A stretch of 36,379 nucleotides of DNA from Ichthyophthirius multifiliis. Its lineage: Eukaryota > Ciliophora > Oligohymenophorea > Hymenostomatida. Of the stretch, positions 12,696 through 25,325 are shown piece after piece. Below the pieces are notes generated by a model, which had not been told where the DNA came from, did no database searches, and saw only the letters and a program-made list of their open reading frames with translations. Position numbers and translations under genes: made by a program. Position 1 is the first letter of the stretch. Each line of letters starts with the position of its first letter. The stretch lies in contig NW_004086622.1 in the NCBI RefSeq assembly GCF_000220395.1, positions 1 to 36,379 of the forward strand, read 5' to 3'.

Positions 12696-15452
12696 ATGAT
12701 AAACGATTTTACCTAAAAAAGCTAGTTTTCTAAAGAAACGACAAATACGAATAATACAAATAGTACTAATAACATATAATCTACTTAATAACCACACGTA
12801 AAATCTATTTCAGAAATTCCAATACATAAACATTATGAAGAATTATTGAATAGACAAATAGATATTAAATCAAATTTTGACTGTTTAGTATATATTATTA
12901 TTATTTTTTAAAAAATATATCTTAAAATCTTTATTATAAAAAAAAAAAATATAGATAGTAATATAATTACTAAAATAAAAATTTAAATCAAAAAAAGAAA
13001 TGCAAATATTATAAAATGCCTTCGGAAATTTGAAATTTTTTTATGAAGCCTACCAAAACCTCCCTTAAAAATAGTATAATTTATTATTATCAGAAATATA
13101 GATCATTTAATTTTAAAAATACTAGAAAATTTTCGAATATGGTAAAAAGAAATATACTAATATATTTTTTTAAATATAAAACAAACAAATATATTTATAG
13201 GTGATTTAGGTTATACATATTATATAATTTTAAAAGGCTCGGTATTAGTATAAATCCCAAATAAGCATTTCTAAAAATATGAACAAGCAAAATAATTAAA
13301 TTATTCCAAAAACATTTCTTTTTAAAAAGATTTGAATCTATAATCTTCTTCAAGTAGTTCAGACGAATGTATATCTTCTAACCCTCCTTCCTGCCCTCTT
13401 GTAAAAAAATCAGATTTGAAGTAATTTTTATAATTGGTAAATTAAGCTAAATCTTCTGGGAGTAGTATTATGCTATAAAATTAATAAAAAAATTCAATAA
13501 TTCATCGAATTAGTTTAATGATATCCCCTCAAGAAAAAAAGCAAGATAAAAAAAACCTTATAATGACAAATAATATTATACAAGAAGAAGTATCTCCTCC
13601 TTAAGAAAATACTAAAGAAATAATAAAGTTAATGTTTCCCCAATTCGATATTGTTCGAGAATTATTAGTAGGCGATTCTTTTGGAGAAATTGCCCTTATA
13701 AATAATGCTAGAAGAACCGCGAGTATAATTTGTAAAGAAGATACCTTATTAGCAGTTTTAAGTAAATAAAGTTACGATAAAATTTTAGCTTAATTTCATT
13801 AGGTTTAATAAGAAAAAAACCTAGATTTTTTAAGGAGTTGCACTATTTTTAATGGTCTAACTAATAGTAAATTAGACGCGATTTTTCGAATTTTGCAAAA
13901 ATAAGAATTTTAAAAAAATTAAATTATTTATTAAGAAGGAGATAAAGCTAATTATGTTTATTTAATTTTGGAAGGAGAAATTTAAATTTCTTAATAGTTT
14001 GCAAATGATAATAATATTTAAAATTAATAATTATAAGGAGATGAAGACAATAATAAAGAATTCGACTTTACCTAAATAATGCAAAAATACAATATAAAGT
14101 AAAAATAAATGGTTTCAAAAAGGATAAAAATAGGCATTTTGGGCAAATCTAATTATTTTGGTTAAGAAGAAATTATATCGAATACTTATAGATATTATTA
14201 GGCTTAATGTATTTCTTAAAAAGCGGTTTTATATGCATTACATTATAATGAGTTTAAAGGATTAATTAAAATGAATAATGTATATAACGATAATATTAGA
14301 TAAGAATTATAATAGAAGGTATATTGGAGAATAAACTAATTGGAAAAAAGTTTAAAAACAGAAAATTAGATTTAAATAAATAAATAATAAATAATTAATT
14401 AAAAATAAATAAATTTAAAATAAAAAAGTGTATGTGAATTAATCACAAATGAATAAAAAGTAAAATAAATTTAGAAAGCCATAAAATAAAAAAATTTGCT
14501 ATTAAAATTACATAAACAAAAGGAAAATTCATCAAATATTTTTAATATTAAATAACTTTTTTAAGAATTTTTTAAAAATAAAAAATAACAAAGTTAAAAT
14601 AATATAATTAGTAATAATTAAAAGTAATAAAAAAATATGAGATCCACTTCTTTATAATAAAAAAAAATGCAATAATTATTATAAATAAAAGAATAATTGG
14701 AAATATAACAAAATAAATCTTAAAAAAAGCATAATAAAAATAAAAGTAATGATTTAAATAATAATAATAAAAATAATAATAATTAAAATAATTCTAGTTT
14801 TTGTTTTTATTCTCTTAATTAATTCACTAAATCAGAAATTAATTATAGAGAATAAATTCATGTAAAAAGAATATAGAGTGCTAATAATAAAATATAGCAA
14901 AGTCATTCTATTAATTAAAAGAACAATTCTATTAATAGATTTAAAAATTTTAATAGTTTATTAATCGGTTAATAATAAGTTTTCTAACATTAGAAATAAT
15001 AAAATAATTAAAAAACAATTATTTTTAAAGAAAAAAATCAAATAAAAAATTAATAAGAATACATTCATTTAAAAAATGAATAAATGAAATTATTTGTTAC
15101 TTAAAATAAATCTTCGTAATAAATATAATAATAATAATTATTATCTAAATATTTTTCATAAGATTTTTCAAATAATTTTTCAGTTGATAATTAAATTTTA
15201 TAAAAACAATAATTGATTTTTAATGTAAATAAATCAAAAATCTAATATTCTTTGAGAAAGTCTTAATATTCTTAAAATAGTATTAATAATATAGATGAGA
15301 ATTCAAATAAAAGTCTAAATATACATATGAACTTACTTAGAAATTCAAAAAGAAAAATGAATGTTTTCGATATTTTTTTTAATAATTAAAAATTAAAGAA
15401 AAAATCTTCTTCAAATATTGTAAAAAATAATTAAATTATTTATTTTAAATGA
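12696..15452 (+). CDS. Tandem cyclic-nucleotide-binding-domain protein, three exons
   Basis: Three exons (12696-12887, 12955-13141, 13201-15452) with 67- and 59-bp GT-AG introns give 876 residues. The first CNBD starts with KIFEYGDLGYTYYIILKGSV (about residues 120-140) and is split by an insertion of roughly 115 Ser/Lys-rich residues. It resumes with GDSFGEIALINNARRTAS (about 284-301), a phosphate-binding cassette with Glu of FGE and Arg of RTA, so it looks competent to bind cAMP or cGMP. A second CNBD (about 335-490) has IIYQEGDKANYVYLILEGEI, but its cassette reads GNYFGQEEIISNTYRYY and lacks the RTA pattern, so it is probably degenerate. The last 370 residues are Asn/Gln/Lys-rich and probably disordered or coiled. 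No kinase, channel or phosphodiesterase domain is present. I infer a cyclic-nucleotide sensor or PKA-R-like scaffold of unknown partner. Confidence 0.85.
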
Positions 15453-15846
15453 AATATTTATACAAAATTATATAATAATACATGTTTATATAAATTATAA
15501 TAATAAAAAAGAATATTTTTTTTTTAAAAAAATTAATTTAAAAAGATATTTTATTAAAATATATTTATATAGATTTGTATATTTATTATAAATTAAAATA
15601 TTTATAAAATTTAATTTATATATTAATATATATTTATATATTTATATATATATATATATATATATATTTTATTTATATTTTATTTAAAATAATTTTAAAA
15701 ATTAAATAAATCCTTTTATAAAAATTAAAAAGATACAAATTATAAATAATTAAAAATTTTCTATATCATAATAAATATATTATATTATATTCAAAATTAT
15801 AATTAAGGATATAAATATATATTAATTTTTATAAATATAAATAAAA
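15453..15846. other. Convergent intergenic region with TA repeats
   Basis: Sequence between the 3' ends of two convergent genes, rich in TA steps including a pure TA tract near 15645-15666. No gene is seen. It must contain both 3' untranslated regions and polyadenylation signals, which cannot be picked out at this AT content. Confidence 0.6.
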
Positions 15847-18815
15847 TCAATTATTTTAATTTAAGGCATATTATTTTTTAAATTTATCAATTTGTTTTAT
15901 TAATAAATCATCATTATAATTTGTTAAATTTTTATTTTCATCATTTTCTAATAAGTTAATCATTGATTTTTTTTCTATTATTTATATTTTTTACTCCATA
16001 TCTTTAATAACCTTAACATATAATTCTAATTAATTTTAATAATCTTATATTTATTCTTCATATTATTTTATGTTTTCCTTAAGTAAACTATTTTCTTTAT
16101 CTACTTTGCTTCCCATTTCATGTATTTTTGTATTATCTCTTAGTAAATTAACTTTTTCTCTATTTAAAATAGCAATATTATTATTCAATTCTTAAATTTC
16201 ATTTACAAATTCTTATTCTTTTTATTATAAATCTTTAATAATAATCTCCAATTAATTAATTTCATTGACATAATTTTGATGATTAACTTCAAATTGTTAA
16301 TGAATTCTAAAATTTTCTTTTTTTAAACGTTCATTTTCTTATCCTAATTCTAATTTATCAGCAGTTAACTATTAAATTTTTAAATTAAATAAAATAATAA
16401 TAAAAAATATATACTTTATGTAATAATTCAGGTTTTATTTATTAATTTTCTTCGAATTTAAAAAGTAAATTTTAAATTTTATTTTCTAAATTGTTTATTT
16501 GATTTTATTTTTCATTTAATTTCTAAAACAATTCTTCTATATTTTCCTTATTATAATATATATAAAATTTAAATATAAATTATAAATATGTATATATATA
16601 TTTATATATATATTAATATATTATATATATTTACAATAATTAATTATTTTTAAATTTAATTTACATTTATTGTTATTTTTTCTTCATTTAATTAAATAGC
16701 TTCTAATGTTAATTCAGTATTTTATTTTTTTACTTTTAAATAAAGTTGATTTAAATCTTCATATTTCTATTTGAATTCTTCTTTTTCTTTTTTAAACTTT
16801 TTCACAGTCTCTTTTAATTTTTAGTTACTTCCTTCTTATACCTTATTATTCTATTACATTTATTAGTTTAATATTATATTTTCATTACTTTATTTCATAA
16901 CTAAAATTTATTAATTTAAATTTTAGATTTGATCATTTAAATTTTTTTAATTTTATTTTAACATATTATTTTAAATATTTAAATCCTTTAAATTATTCAT
17001 AGAATCTTCCAAATTTTTAATAAACTCATTTTTTTCTTATAATAAATTTATATTTTTTTATTTCTATAATTAAAGTTCATCATTTTTTTATTAAATCTCA
17101 ATTTAACTTTCTTTCTTTATTTAACTTAACATTTCATCACTTTATGTTTTTAATTATTTTATATATTATTTTAATTCTGTATTTTAAATTTCTAGTTTTT
17201 GAACTTAATCTTAATTTTTATTATATATAGCGCTTTTACTATTCAACTATTCGTTTTATTCTTCAATTGTTTGCTTTAATTCATCTACTTCATATTGAAG
17301 ATCTATATTAATTTACTTTAATTATTATTTATCTTATATTAATTTATTTTTTTCTTTTATTAAAATTTCATTTTATTAATCCAATTGATTGTGAATATTT
17401 TAAAATTGTTCATTTTTTTATTAAAAATTTTATTAAAATTATATTATTAATTATTCAGTTTATTACATAAATTATTTAAGTTAAAATTATTATTCATCTT
17501 TTTATAAATTAATTTTTAAATCAATTTTTTTTTTAAAAAAAAAACTCCTTTTAACTTAAGAATTTTTCTTTATTTTTTTAATATTTATTCTTATACATCT
17601 TTTTTTTTATTTCTCCTTTAATTTTTTAAAAAGCTTTCATTTAATTTTTCCCAAGAAAATAAAAACTCATCTTTTTTTTGTAATTTTTAACAATTCTTTA
17701 TTTTTTCAAAACTAATATTCTTTTTTTACTTAAAAACTAACTTAAGTATATAGCATCCTTATTAAATATTCTAATTAATGAGTTTCAATTTATATTAATT
17801 TTAAATTTCTATATTTCCATAATATTACAAATTATAAAATTTTAAATTATTAAAAAAATACATTTTATTACTATTTAATTTATATTAAATAATTTTATTT
17901 AAATTATTTAATGAAATAAACATACAATTAGTTAATTTAGAACTTAAATATTACTTTTTTTATTATTTTATAAGACCAAATTAATTAATTTTTAACAAAA
18001 CTTTAAATAGCCTTTATTTATTATATTTCTTTAAAATACAATCTAATTTATAAAGACTATATTATATTTTCAATAAATAAGTTGTATTCTGTACTTATGA
18101 ATATTGTTAAATACATTAATTAAATTCTTAGTTTTATTATTAAATACATTAATTATATTTCCTTACAACTATTTGGAACGAAATTCTATTAAAAGCATCA
18201 TTTTTTTTTTAAATAATATTATAATTTAATAATTAACTAAATATTTTTAATTTGCTTTTAAAATTTAAATTATAATTTTTTAATTTTCTAAAAGCTAATT
18301 GTTAATTTTTAAACTAAATGTTTTTTATTTTTTCCATAAAAACCAAACATTTAAATGAGATAGCCTTTAAATAAATCACATTTAATACATATTTTTAAAA
18401 GTATTTCCTTAACATTATATAATATTTTTTTTAGAATAAAATCCATATTTTTTAGCATTTTATTTTAGGATTTATTGAAAATAATTCAACGCTATTTCTA
18501 TTTGTACATTCAATAAATGATTAATTATTTATTATATCACTTATTATTTTATCCTTTAAGAATATAAAAAATAAAAAAAAAAAAGTTTTTAAGCAACAAA
18601 CATATATTAAAATCTATTTTTTTTACTTTAGATTATAATACATATAATAATTTTTTTTAATTATCTATTAATGATATATTTTCATTCTAAAGTTCTTCAT
18701 TTTAATCAATCTATGATTCTAGAAGATCCGTTAAAACTTTTTTAGTTTTAAAATCTGTAATTTCTTTATTAAGAATTTATAAATTTTCTTTTTGAAAATA
18801 ACTATTGTTAAACAT
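15847..18815 (-). CDS. Long coiled-coil protein with an N-terminal helical, aromatic/basic region; apparent one-base frameshift
   Basis: Exons read from ATG 18815. Introns lie at about 18626-18554, 16664-16547 and 16414-16369, all GT-AG. The sum is one base short of 911 codons, and the reading frame changes across a T10-A10 block at 17525-17544. Adding one base there gives 910 residues. Residues about 70-390 are helical and rich in Lys, Tyr, Phe, Ile and Leu, with repeated short patterns such as RKYFQKYVLN and FRKLKNYNLNF. They may be a divergent Sfi1- or IQ-like repeat array, but I cannot establish a period. From about 430 to the end it is a classic parallel coiled coil (QLDQQNEILIKEKNKLI, DELKQTIEEQNEQL, LKETVKKFKKEKEEF, ENERLKKENFRIHQQ). 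This architecture suggests a structural basal-body or cytoskeletal protein. That is inference, and no named family is recognised. Confidence 0.68.
17525..17544. other. T10-A10 block at which the coding frame changes
   Basis: Ten T followed by ten A on the plus strand, inside the coiled-coil gene. Coding signal upstream (ending RKILKLKG) and downstream (starting KKKIDLKINLQKD) is in different frames, related by one missing base. No phase-compatible GT-AG intron was found across the block. A homopolymer undercall is the simplest reading. Confidence 0.65.
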
Positions 18816-19456
18816 TAAAATTAATAAAAATTAAAACAAATATAAATATATTTTATAGTAAAAAATCTTTAAAAATTTTGTTTGATTATTTTAATTTAAA
18901 AAAAAAAAAAATATATTTTTTTACTTGTAACTATATAATTATTTTAAAAAAAATAAAACATAATCTATAAAGATTAAATATATAAAATATATCACAAAAA
19001 AATTAGTATATATATATATATATATAAATATATATACTATTATTAAATTATATTAATTTATATTATAATCTATTATTTGATATCATTATTTATTTTATAT
19101 TAATAAACTAAAATTATAATTTTATAATTAAACTAAATTAATAATAGGTTTTTTTTAATTATTTTCTTAAATCATAATGACTTATTTTATTTTATGTTTT
19201 AATTAATAAATATAATATATATATTTTAATAAAACGCCTTGTAATACAATAAAATAGATTTATTAATAATTTATCAATATTATTTAAAACATAATTATTT
19301 AATTAAACAAAACAAATAAATCTAAAAATTTAAATAATAAATTAAATATATTATATAATTTTGTTCTAAAAAGCTAACATAATGAATAATTAAGATAACT
19401 AAATTAAGTAATAAACTTAAATTTAAGTATATTAAAAACCTATAATAACATCTAAA
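18816..19456. other. Divergent intergenic region
   Basis: About 640 bp between two divergently transcribed coiled-coil genes, so it should hold both promoters. It contains a TA tract near 19011-19029 and otherwise only A/T runs. No upstream exon consistent with either gene was seen. Confidence 0.55.
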
Positions 19457-21069
19457 ATGGCATAAATGCCAATTGAAGAAATTTTTTAATGTTTAGTATA
19501 TAATAATATTGATTTTAGAAATATCAGATATACAAAACTGGATGACAAATTTAAATTAAAAATCTAAAAATATTTAGACAACACGACTATAATAGAAAAT
19601 TAAGTAAAAGAAATCATGTAAAATCACTAATGTGAATGTCAAAATTAACTACAAATTTAACTTATAAATAAATTTTATTAATTAAGAAATAGAGATTCTA
19701 ACGAAATAAATTAAAGGTAAATTTTAAAAATAAAAAAAAAAAAAAATATTTAAATAAAAAAGATTTAACAAAATGTTAGAAAAAATAAAATCTAGTCATA
19801 CAATTGAAATAAATAATTTGGTTTCAAAATTTAAAGGAATGATAAAAGTAAAAAAAGATTAAAATTATATATTAATAATATATTTATATATATATATATA
19901 TATATATATTAATAAAATATTAAATTTATTGTGATTTTTTTTTTATTAATATTATTTATTATTTTACATTTAATATATTTACTTAATTAATATTTTAATT
20001 ATAAAAAAAGGAAATAGTTGAATAAAATTTTTTATAATTTTAATAAAAAAATAATAATGAAACTAATGATTGCTTATTATAAAATATTAAGTTTTTATAA
20101 TATTTATTATTTTATTTTAATTATTTATAAATACAGTTTAAAATAACAAAATTTTGAATTATAAAATAAATTAGAAGAAAAGGAAAAAAACTTAAATGAG
20201 CTTTATGAATCTATAATTAAAAAAAATAAAGAAATATTTTATAAAAGTCGCTAATATTAATAAATAATAACATCTATGAAAGAAAAAGATTCTCTAATTA
20301 ATGAAAAGGAATCCTAATTAAAATAAAAATAAGGATAAATAGAATAACTTGAAAATTAAATATAATAACTAAAAGAAAATACTTAGAATGAATAAAAATA
20401 ATTAAATAAAATTAAAATAGGGTTTAATAAAAGATAAAGTTTAAATATATTAGAAAAAAGTAAAAATTCTTTTTTATTTTCAAAGCCGAAAAAAAGTGAT
20501 TTCTATCCTTAACAAAATAATGTATATTTTTTTATAAATATTAAATATATTTAAAATATAATAATTAGGTTTCTAATAAATTAAAATAAACTTTTACTAT
20601 TAATCGATAAAGAAATACAATTAAAAAAGAAAAACCTGATACTTAATAAAATAATAAATAAAGTAAATTGATAAATAAAGAAATAAAACATTATATGGAA
20701 TAACTATCTTAATTTAAATAGCTAAAACGCGAATAAAATAATAATAATACACCTAAGTCAAACACTACATTTAGTAGTTCTGATAATAAACTAGAAGATT
20801 ATGATAATTAAAGTTTAAATAATAAATGTGATTCTACTATTTCAACTACTAATAATTTAAAAGAAAATAGAAATATTTAAAGTTTAAATAATATGCAAAT
20901 AATTTATAATTAAGAAATTATTAAGGATATTTATTAAATTACAAAATCCGAATCTAAAATGCCAAATAAATAATTTAAAATCTAAACCTTAAATAATATA
21001 AATAATTTTCAAAATAACTTAAGTTCGAAAAGTTTAAGTAATAAAAAGTCTACGCAATTATAATTTTGA
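19457..21069 (+). CDS. Coiled-coil protein with a Ser/Asn-rich C-terminus, five exons
   Basis: Exons 19457-19716, 19763-19847, 20011-20090, 20137-20521 and 20569-21069 sum to exactly 437 codons (436 residues), with GT-AG introns of 46, 163, 46 and 47 bp in compatible phases. The N-terminus (MAQMPIEEIFQCL...) is a short helical region. Residues about 75-240 are a heptad-rich coiled coil (LKQQNFELQNKLEEKEKNL, SMKEKDSLINEKESQLKQ, QIEQLENQIQQLKEN). After a linker containing FSKPKKSDFYPQQ, the last 165 residues are Asn/Ser/Gln/Lys-rich and probably disordered. No catalytic motif is present. It lies divergently to one coiled-coil gene and convergently, only 152 bp away, to the TEDC1-like gene. The role is unknown; structural or scaffold is the best guess. 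Confidence 0.75.
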
Positions 21070-21221
21070 GATATATATATATATATATAGAATTTTATTA
21101 TATATAAAAAAAAAATATATATAAAAACATTTATTAATAATAATTTTGTTAAATGAATTAATTTAAAATTTTTTATATAAAATTAAACTTCGTTTTTTTA
21201 TATAATAAAAAGTAAAATAAT

Positions 21222-22678
21222 TCATTCTTCTACACTTCTTGGATAAATTTTAACAATTTATTTTAATTATTTAATAACTTTATTGATATTTTATTTTAAT
21301 ATAGCTTATATATTTTAAAGTTCTTGATTTTTTTATTTTAAAATATCTAAAAGATCATTATTATTAATTAATTCAGAATCATCTTATTAGTTTATTTACA
21401 AATAATTTTTTAAAATTTCAATTTATTATTGTTAATAGTTTTTTTCATCTTAAATTAATTCAAACTAAGGTAACATTTCGTCAATTTCTTAAATAATATC
21501 ATGAGAAATTTCTTACAAATAACTAATATCTTACTTATCCATTTATTTCTATTTATTATTCCATAAAGCATTATACTTTTTATTAATATCTTAATATTAA
21601 AAAATAAGTTTTTCTATTTATTCACTATTTTAAATTAACTATTAAATACTTATAAAATTTTCATCATCACCATCATCCGAGTTTTCTTCATTTTGTTAGT
21701 TTTAAGTTTCCTCACTAAAATCATATAATTAATGCTATTAAAACTCACTTTTATCTTATAAAACAACACTTTCAAGCCAATTCCAGAAAACTTCTTGATT
21801 TCTCATTTTTTATATTAAATATGAAATTTTTTAATATTAAATTTTATATTCTTCAGCCTTTTAACGTAATTTTATAGGATTAGACATAAAATAAAAGTCT
21901 TTTATACTTACTTGGCTTTTTTTTTATTTTATTTTTTCATATTAAAAATAAAAATTGTATTTCTTTTTTTATTTTTTACTTTAATTTTTTAATTAGTTTT
22001 TCTTATTTAAATTCTTTTCTTTTTATTAAACTTTAAATTTTTAAAAATTAATTTATTAATAAATTATAATTTTCAATAAGAGAATTATTTTGATCGCCTT
22101 AAAGTTAAAAATTATCTTAATTTTCTTTACTTTGCTAATGATTTTATTAATAATTTTAATACATTAATTATTCACTCTCTCTTATAACTTAAGATATACA
22201 TATTTATTCGTATTTTTAAAATAAATTAGAAGATGCCATTAGCCAACCAATTAAAATTAAACAATCTCTTTATTATATATATATTTTTTTTTAAATAAAA
22301 TAAAAATACCTTTAATTATTAAAATTAAAACCATATTAATTATTTTAATATAAAAGTAAACAACAATCTTCATAATATAAATAATTCAAAATAAAAGCCT
22401 TTAACTTTTAATAGCTTATAATCTAGATTTAATAATTGTCTAATTTTATTTAAAATTATGTTATTTTTAATAAAACTAAATCAAATATTAACCTAATAAA
22501 TTTTTCTAACTATAAATATGTAATTAATAATTTTTTTTTAATTTTTATTTACTTATTATTAATTTGGTGCGTCTCTATTATATTTAGCTTAGCGAAAATC
22601 TTCCGAAACCATATATTTTATGCCAAAGTCTTCTAAAATTAATAATACATAATCAATAGTTTCTTTGATATTCTACAT
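21222..22678 (-). CDS. TEDC1-like protein (tubulin epsilon and delta complex protein 1), four exons
   Basis: Exons 22678-22553, 22509-22310, 22267-21980 and 21915-21222, with introns of 43, 42 and 64 bp, sum to exactly 436 codons (435 residues) ending KIYPRSVEE-TGA. Three segments resemble the TEDC1 family as I remember it. An early FRQAKYNRDAP is followed by a hydrophobic helix (FIRLIFDLVLL), then RDCLILIGWLMASSNLF, then a tryptophan-rich RNQEVFWNWLESVV. The C-terminal half is helical/coiled with an acidic Asp/Glu/Asn insertion. In animals TEDC1 partners TEDC2, delta- and epsilon-tubulin to stabilise centriolar triplet microtubules, and ciliates have delta- and epsilon-tubulin at basal bodies. 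Assignment rests on motif resemblance without a search. The fallback is an unnamed coiled-coil protein. The start could lie further upstream, because TGTAG just after ATG could be an acceptor. Confidence 0.55.
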
Positions 22679-24375
22679 TAAAATATAATTTTTTAATATA
22701 TAAATATATATTTTTATAAATTAATATTATTTATTTTATTAAATACATATATGTTTAAATAATAAATTAATTTTTTATTTATTTTTTGTCAATAAATAAT
22801 AATTGATTAAGATTTTAGGTTTTTATTATTAATGAAGAATTTAAATATTTTTAACAAAATAGAATTTCAAAAAAATTTATAAATTTTAAATATTCATTAT
22901 AGTTTTTTAGAATAAAAATATATAAATACTACTTGATTATATTAGTCTATAAAGATAATTTAAATGATATTTAATATTAATTTAAAAATTAATTAACAGT
23001 TTAAGATATAAGTTAGAAACTGAATATTTAAGAATATATATTTAAACTAATTTTTTATGAAAATTAATATGTAAGAATGATATAGTACTTAAATTAAATA
23101 AATTTTAAAATATAAAAATTAACAAAAAATATTTTAATTGTAAAAAAAATTTATAAAAAAAAAATTCGTTTTTAATAAATAAATAAATAAAAAATATCAA
23201 TAGATTATAAATTTTATTCCGTATTAAAATATAATTTTAAAAATATTAATTGCTTAATAAAGAAAACATTTATTTAACTATTTTTAAATTAAAATAAAAT
23301 CAGTTTTATTATATAAATCACGAAAAAACTGCATCTTAAACTTTTAATATACTCTATTACTTTTTTAATTTAAAAACTATTTGTTAGTTTATTTATAAAT
23401 TAACTATAAAATTAATCTCTTAATTATTTATTAATTAATTATTAATATTTATAAATATATCTAACATTGTAAAAATTTAAATTTAATAATATAAAATTTC
23501 ATTTAAATTTATACTTGCAGAAAATTTAAATTATAAAAATATTCAAAAAAAAATCAATTTTTTTTGTTTAGTAATATAAAGTTTAAATCAAACTTATGAA
23601 AAAGTATTCTGAAAAATAAGATGGTTTTTTTAAAAAATATACGAAATAAATTATAATATAAATAACAAGGAATTAAATTTATTTAATAAATAAATATTAA
23701 ATATTTTTTATTATAACTTTTTTTTTTTAAATGTATTAATAATTTTAAAAAAAACAAAATAAAAAATTATTACTTTCCATGAAAGTAATTTATTACTTCT
23801 ATTATGTATTTTCAAAAAATAAAATTTATTTATCAAAAATCGATTTTATATTAGTATCATTTGAATATAATTTTTTCATATTGCTATTTTTATATTTTCT
23901 ATAATAAAAAATTTAAAAGCTTAATTAGCAATAACAAAAAAAGCTATTATAAATGGATATAGGTCTTATTTTTTTGATTTAACTTATATAAATAAATTAC
24001 AAAATAATATATAAAAAAATATTTAAAAAAAATGTAATTAATCAAATTTATTTAAAAAAAATAATAATTTAAAAATAATATAATTTTTAATTTTTCAGAT
24101 TGTATTTTTATTATTTATACTTAATTTAATAATTTCATTAAAAAAAATATATTTTAATATATATATTATTTTATAAATATAAAGAAAAAAATTAATTAAA
24201 AAATAAAAAAAATTAAAAATAAAATAAAAAAAAAAATTAATTAAAAAGGAAAAAAATAAAGAAAAATTTAAAAAATAAAAAATCAAAAATCAAAAAATAT
24301 CCATAATAATAAAAATTATCCAATAAAATAATAGATTTTTATAATTATAAATAATTTTAAATAAACAATAAAAAA
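22679..24375. other. AT desert left of the assembly gap
   Basis: About 1.7 kb with no supported gene. It contains long A and T runs and polypurine-like AAAAATTAAAA stretches near 24180-24300. The only structured element is a perfect 9-bp inverted repeat with a 3-base loop near 23769-23789 (ATTACTTTC, CAT, GAAAGTAAT). Low-complexity open frames here are artefacts of the lack of G and C. Confidence 0.6.
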
Positions 24376-24843
24376 NNNNNNNNNNNNNNNNNNNNNNNNN
24401 NNNNNNNNNNNNNNNNNNNNNNNNNNNNNNNNNNNNNNNNNNNNNNNNNNNNNNNNNNNNNNNNNNNNNNNNNNNNNNNNNNNNNNNNNNNNNNNNNNNN
24501 NNNNNNNNNNNNNNNNNNNNNNNNNNNNNNNNNNNNNNNNNNNNNNNNNNNNNNNNNNNNNNNNNNNNNNNNNNNNNNNNNNNNNNNNNNNNNNNNNNNN
24601 NNNNNNNNNNNNNNNNNNNNNNNNNNNNNNNNNNNNNNNNNNNNNNNNNNNNNNNNNNNNNNNNNNNNNNNNNNNNNNNNNNNNNNNNNNNNNNNNNNNN
24701 NNNNNNNNNNNNNNNNNNNNNNNNNNNNNNNNNNNNNNNNNNNNNNNNNNNNNNNNNNNNNNNNNNNNNNNNNNNNNNNNNNNNNNNNNNNNNNNNNNNN
24801 NNNNNNNNNNNNNNNNNNNNNNNNNNNNNNNNNNNNNNNNNNN
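24376..24843. other. Assembly gap (468 N)
   Basis: A run of undetermined bases between an AT desert and the start of the H1-like gene. Any open frame drawn through it is meaningless. It may hide a promoter or a 5' exon of the gene that begins seven bases after it. Confidence 0.99.
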
Positions 24844-24850
24844 AAAAAAA

Positions 24851-25006
24851 ATGGCAAAAGCTTCAAGCATAAAAAACTAATCTAAATAATCAAAACCTAA
24901 AGCTGGTAAAAAGTAAGTTTCCAAGAAACCTAAAGCTGGAAAGAGATAATAAGGAAAAAGAAAATAAGGAGGTGGTGCTAAAAAGGCTGCTCCAAAGAAG
25001 AAATGA
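24851..25006 (+). CDS. Very small lysine-rich H1-like or HMG-tail-like chromatin protein; 5' end uncertain
   Basis: ATG to TGA encodes 51 residues, of which 18 are Lys and 2 Arg, with Ala, Pro, Gly and Gln making up much of the rest. The motif KPKAGK occurs twice (residues 15-20 and 26-31) and the chain ends GGGAKKAAPKKK. The stretch is clearly richer in G and C than its flanks, as expected of real coding DNA. Such composition is typical of linker histone tails. Ciliate macronuclear H1 lacks the globular domain, but it is normally about three times longer than this. The ATG lies only seven bases after the N gap, so the true start or an earlier exon may be missing. Alternatives are an HMG-type tail or a basic ribosome-associated peptide. 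DNA binding is inferred from composition only. Confidence 0.6.
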
Positions 25007-25325
25007 TCTTACTTAATATGAAACAAATAAGAAAAATTTATTATTTCATTTATATATATCATTTTTATAGTTAGTTTTATAAAAATTTATTAATTAATCT
25101 TTGAAAATGATATATATTTATATTTTTTCATAAAATTAAAAATGTTTTATATATTAAAATATTATATTAAAAAACTTGAAAATATAAAAGGTTAACATTA
25201 ATAATTAATTAACAAATTTAAATCATGTAGTTTAAAACAAAACATAAAAAAAAAAACAAATAAATATTATATACAATATGAATGTAGATAAATAATTTTA
25301 AAAAAATATATATACAAATATCATG

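Noticed and set aside
13070-13100. A possible 20-bp GT...AG intron in the cNMP-binding gene
   Set aside because: Without it the frame runs straight into KIFEYG and the exons sum to exactly 877 codons, so no intron is needed.
23769-23789. Perfect 9-bp hairpin with a 3-base loop, considered as a terminator or small RNA
   Set aside because: It is isolated in non-coding DNA of a eukaryote, with no promoter or conserved RNA features; probably chance.
24316-24870. Open frames running through the N gap
   Set aside because: They consist of undetermined residues and have no meaning.
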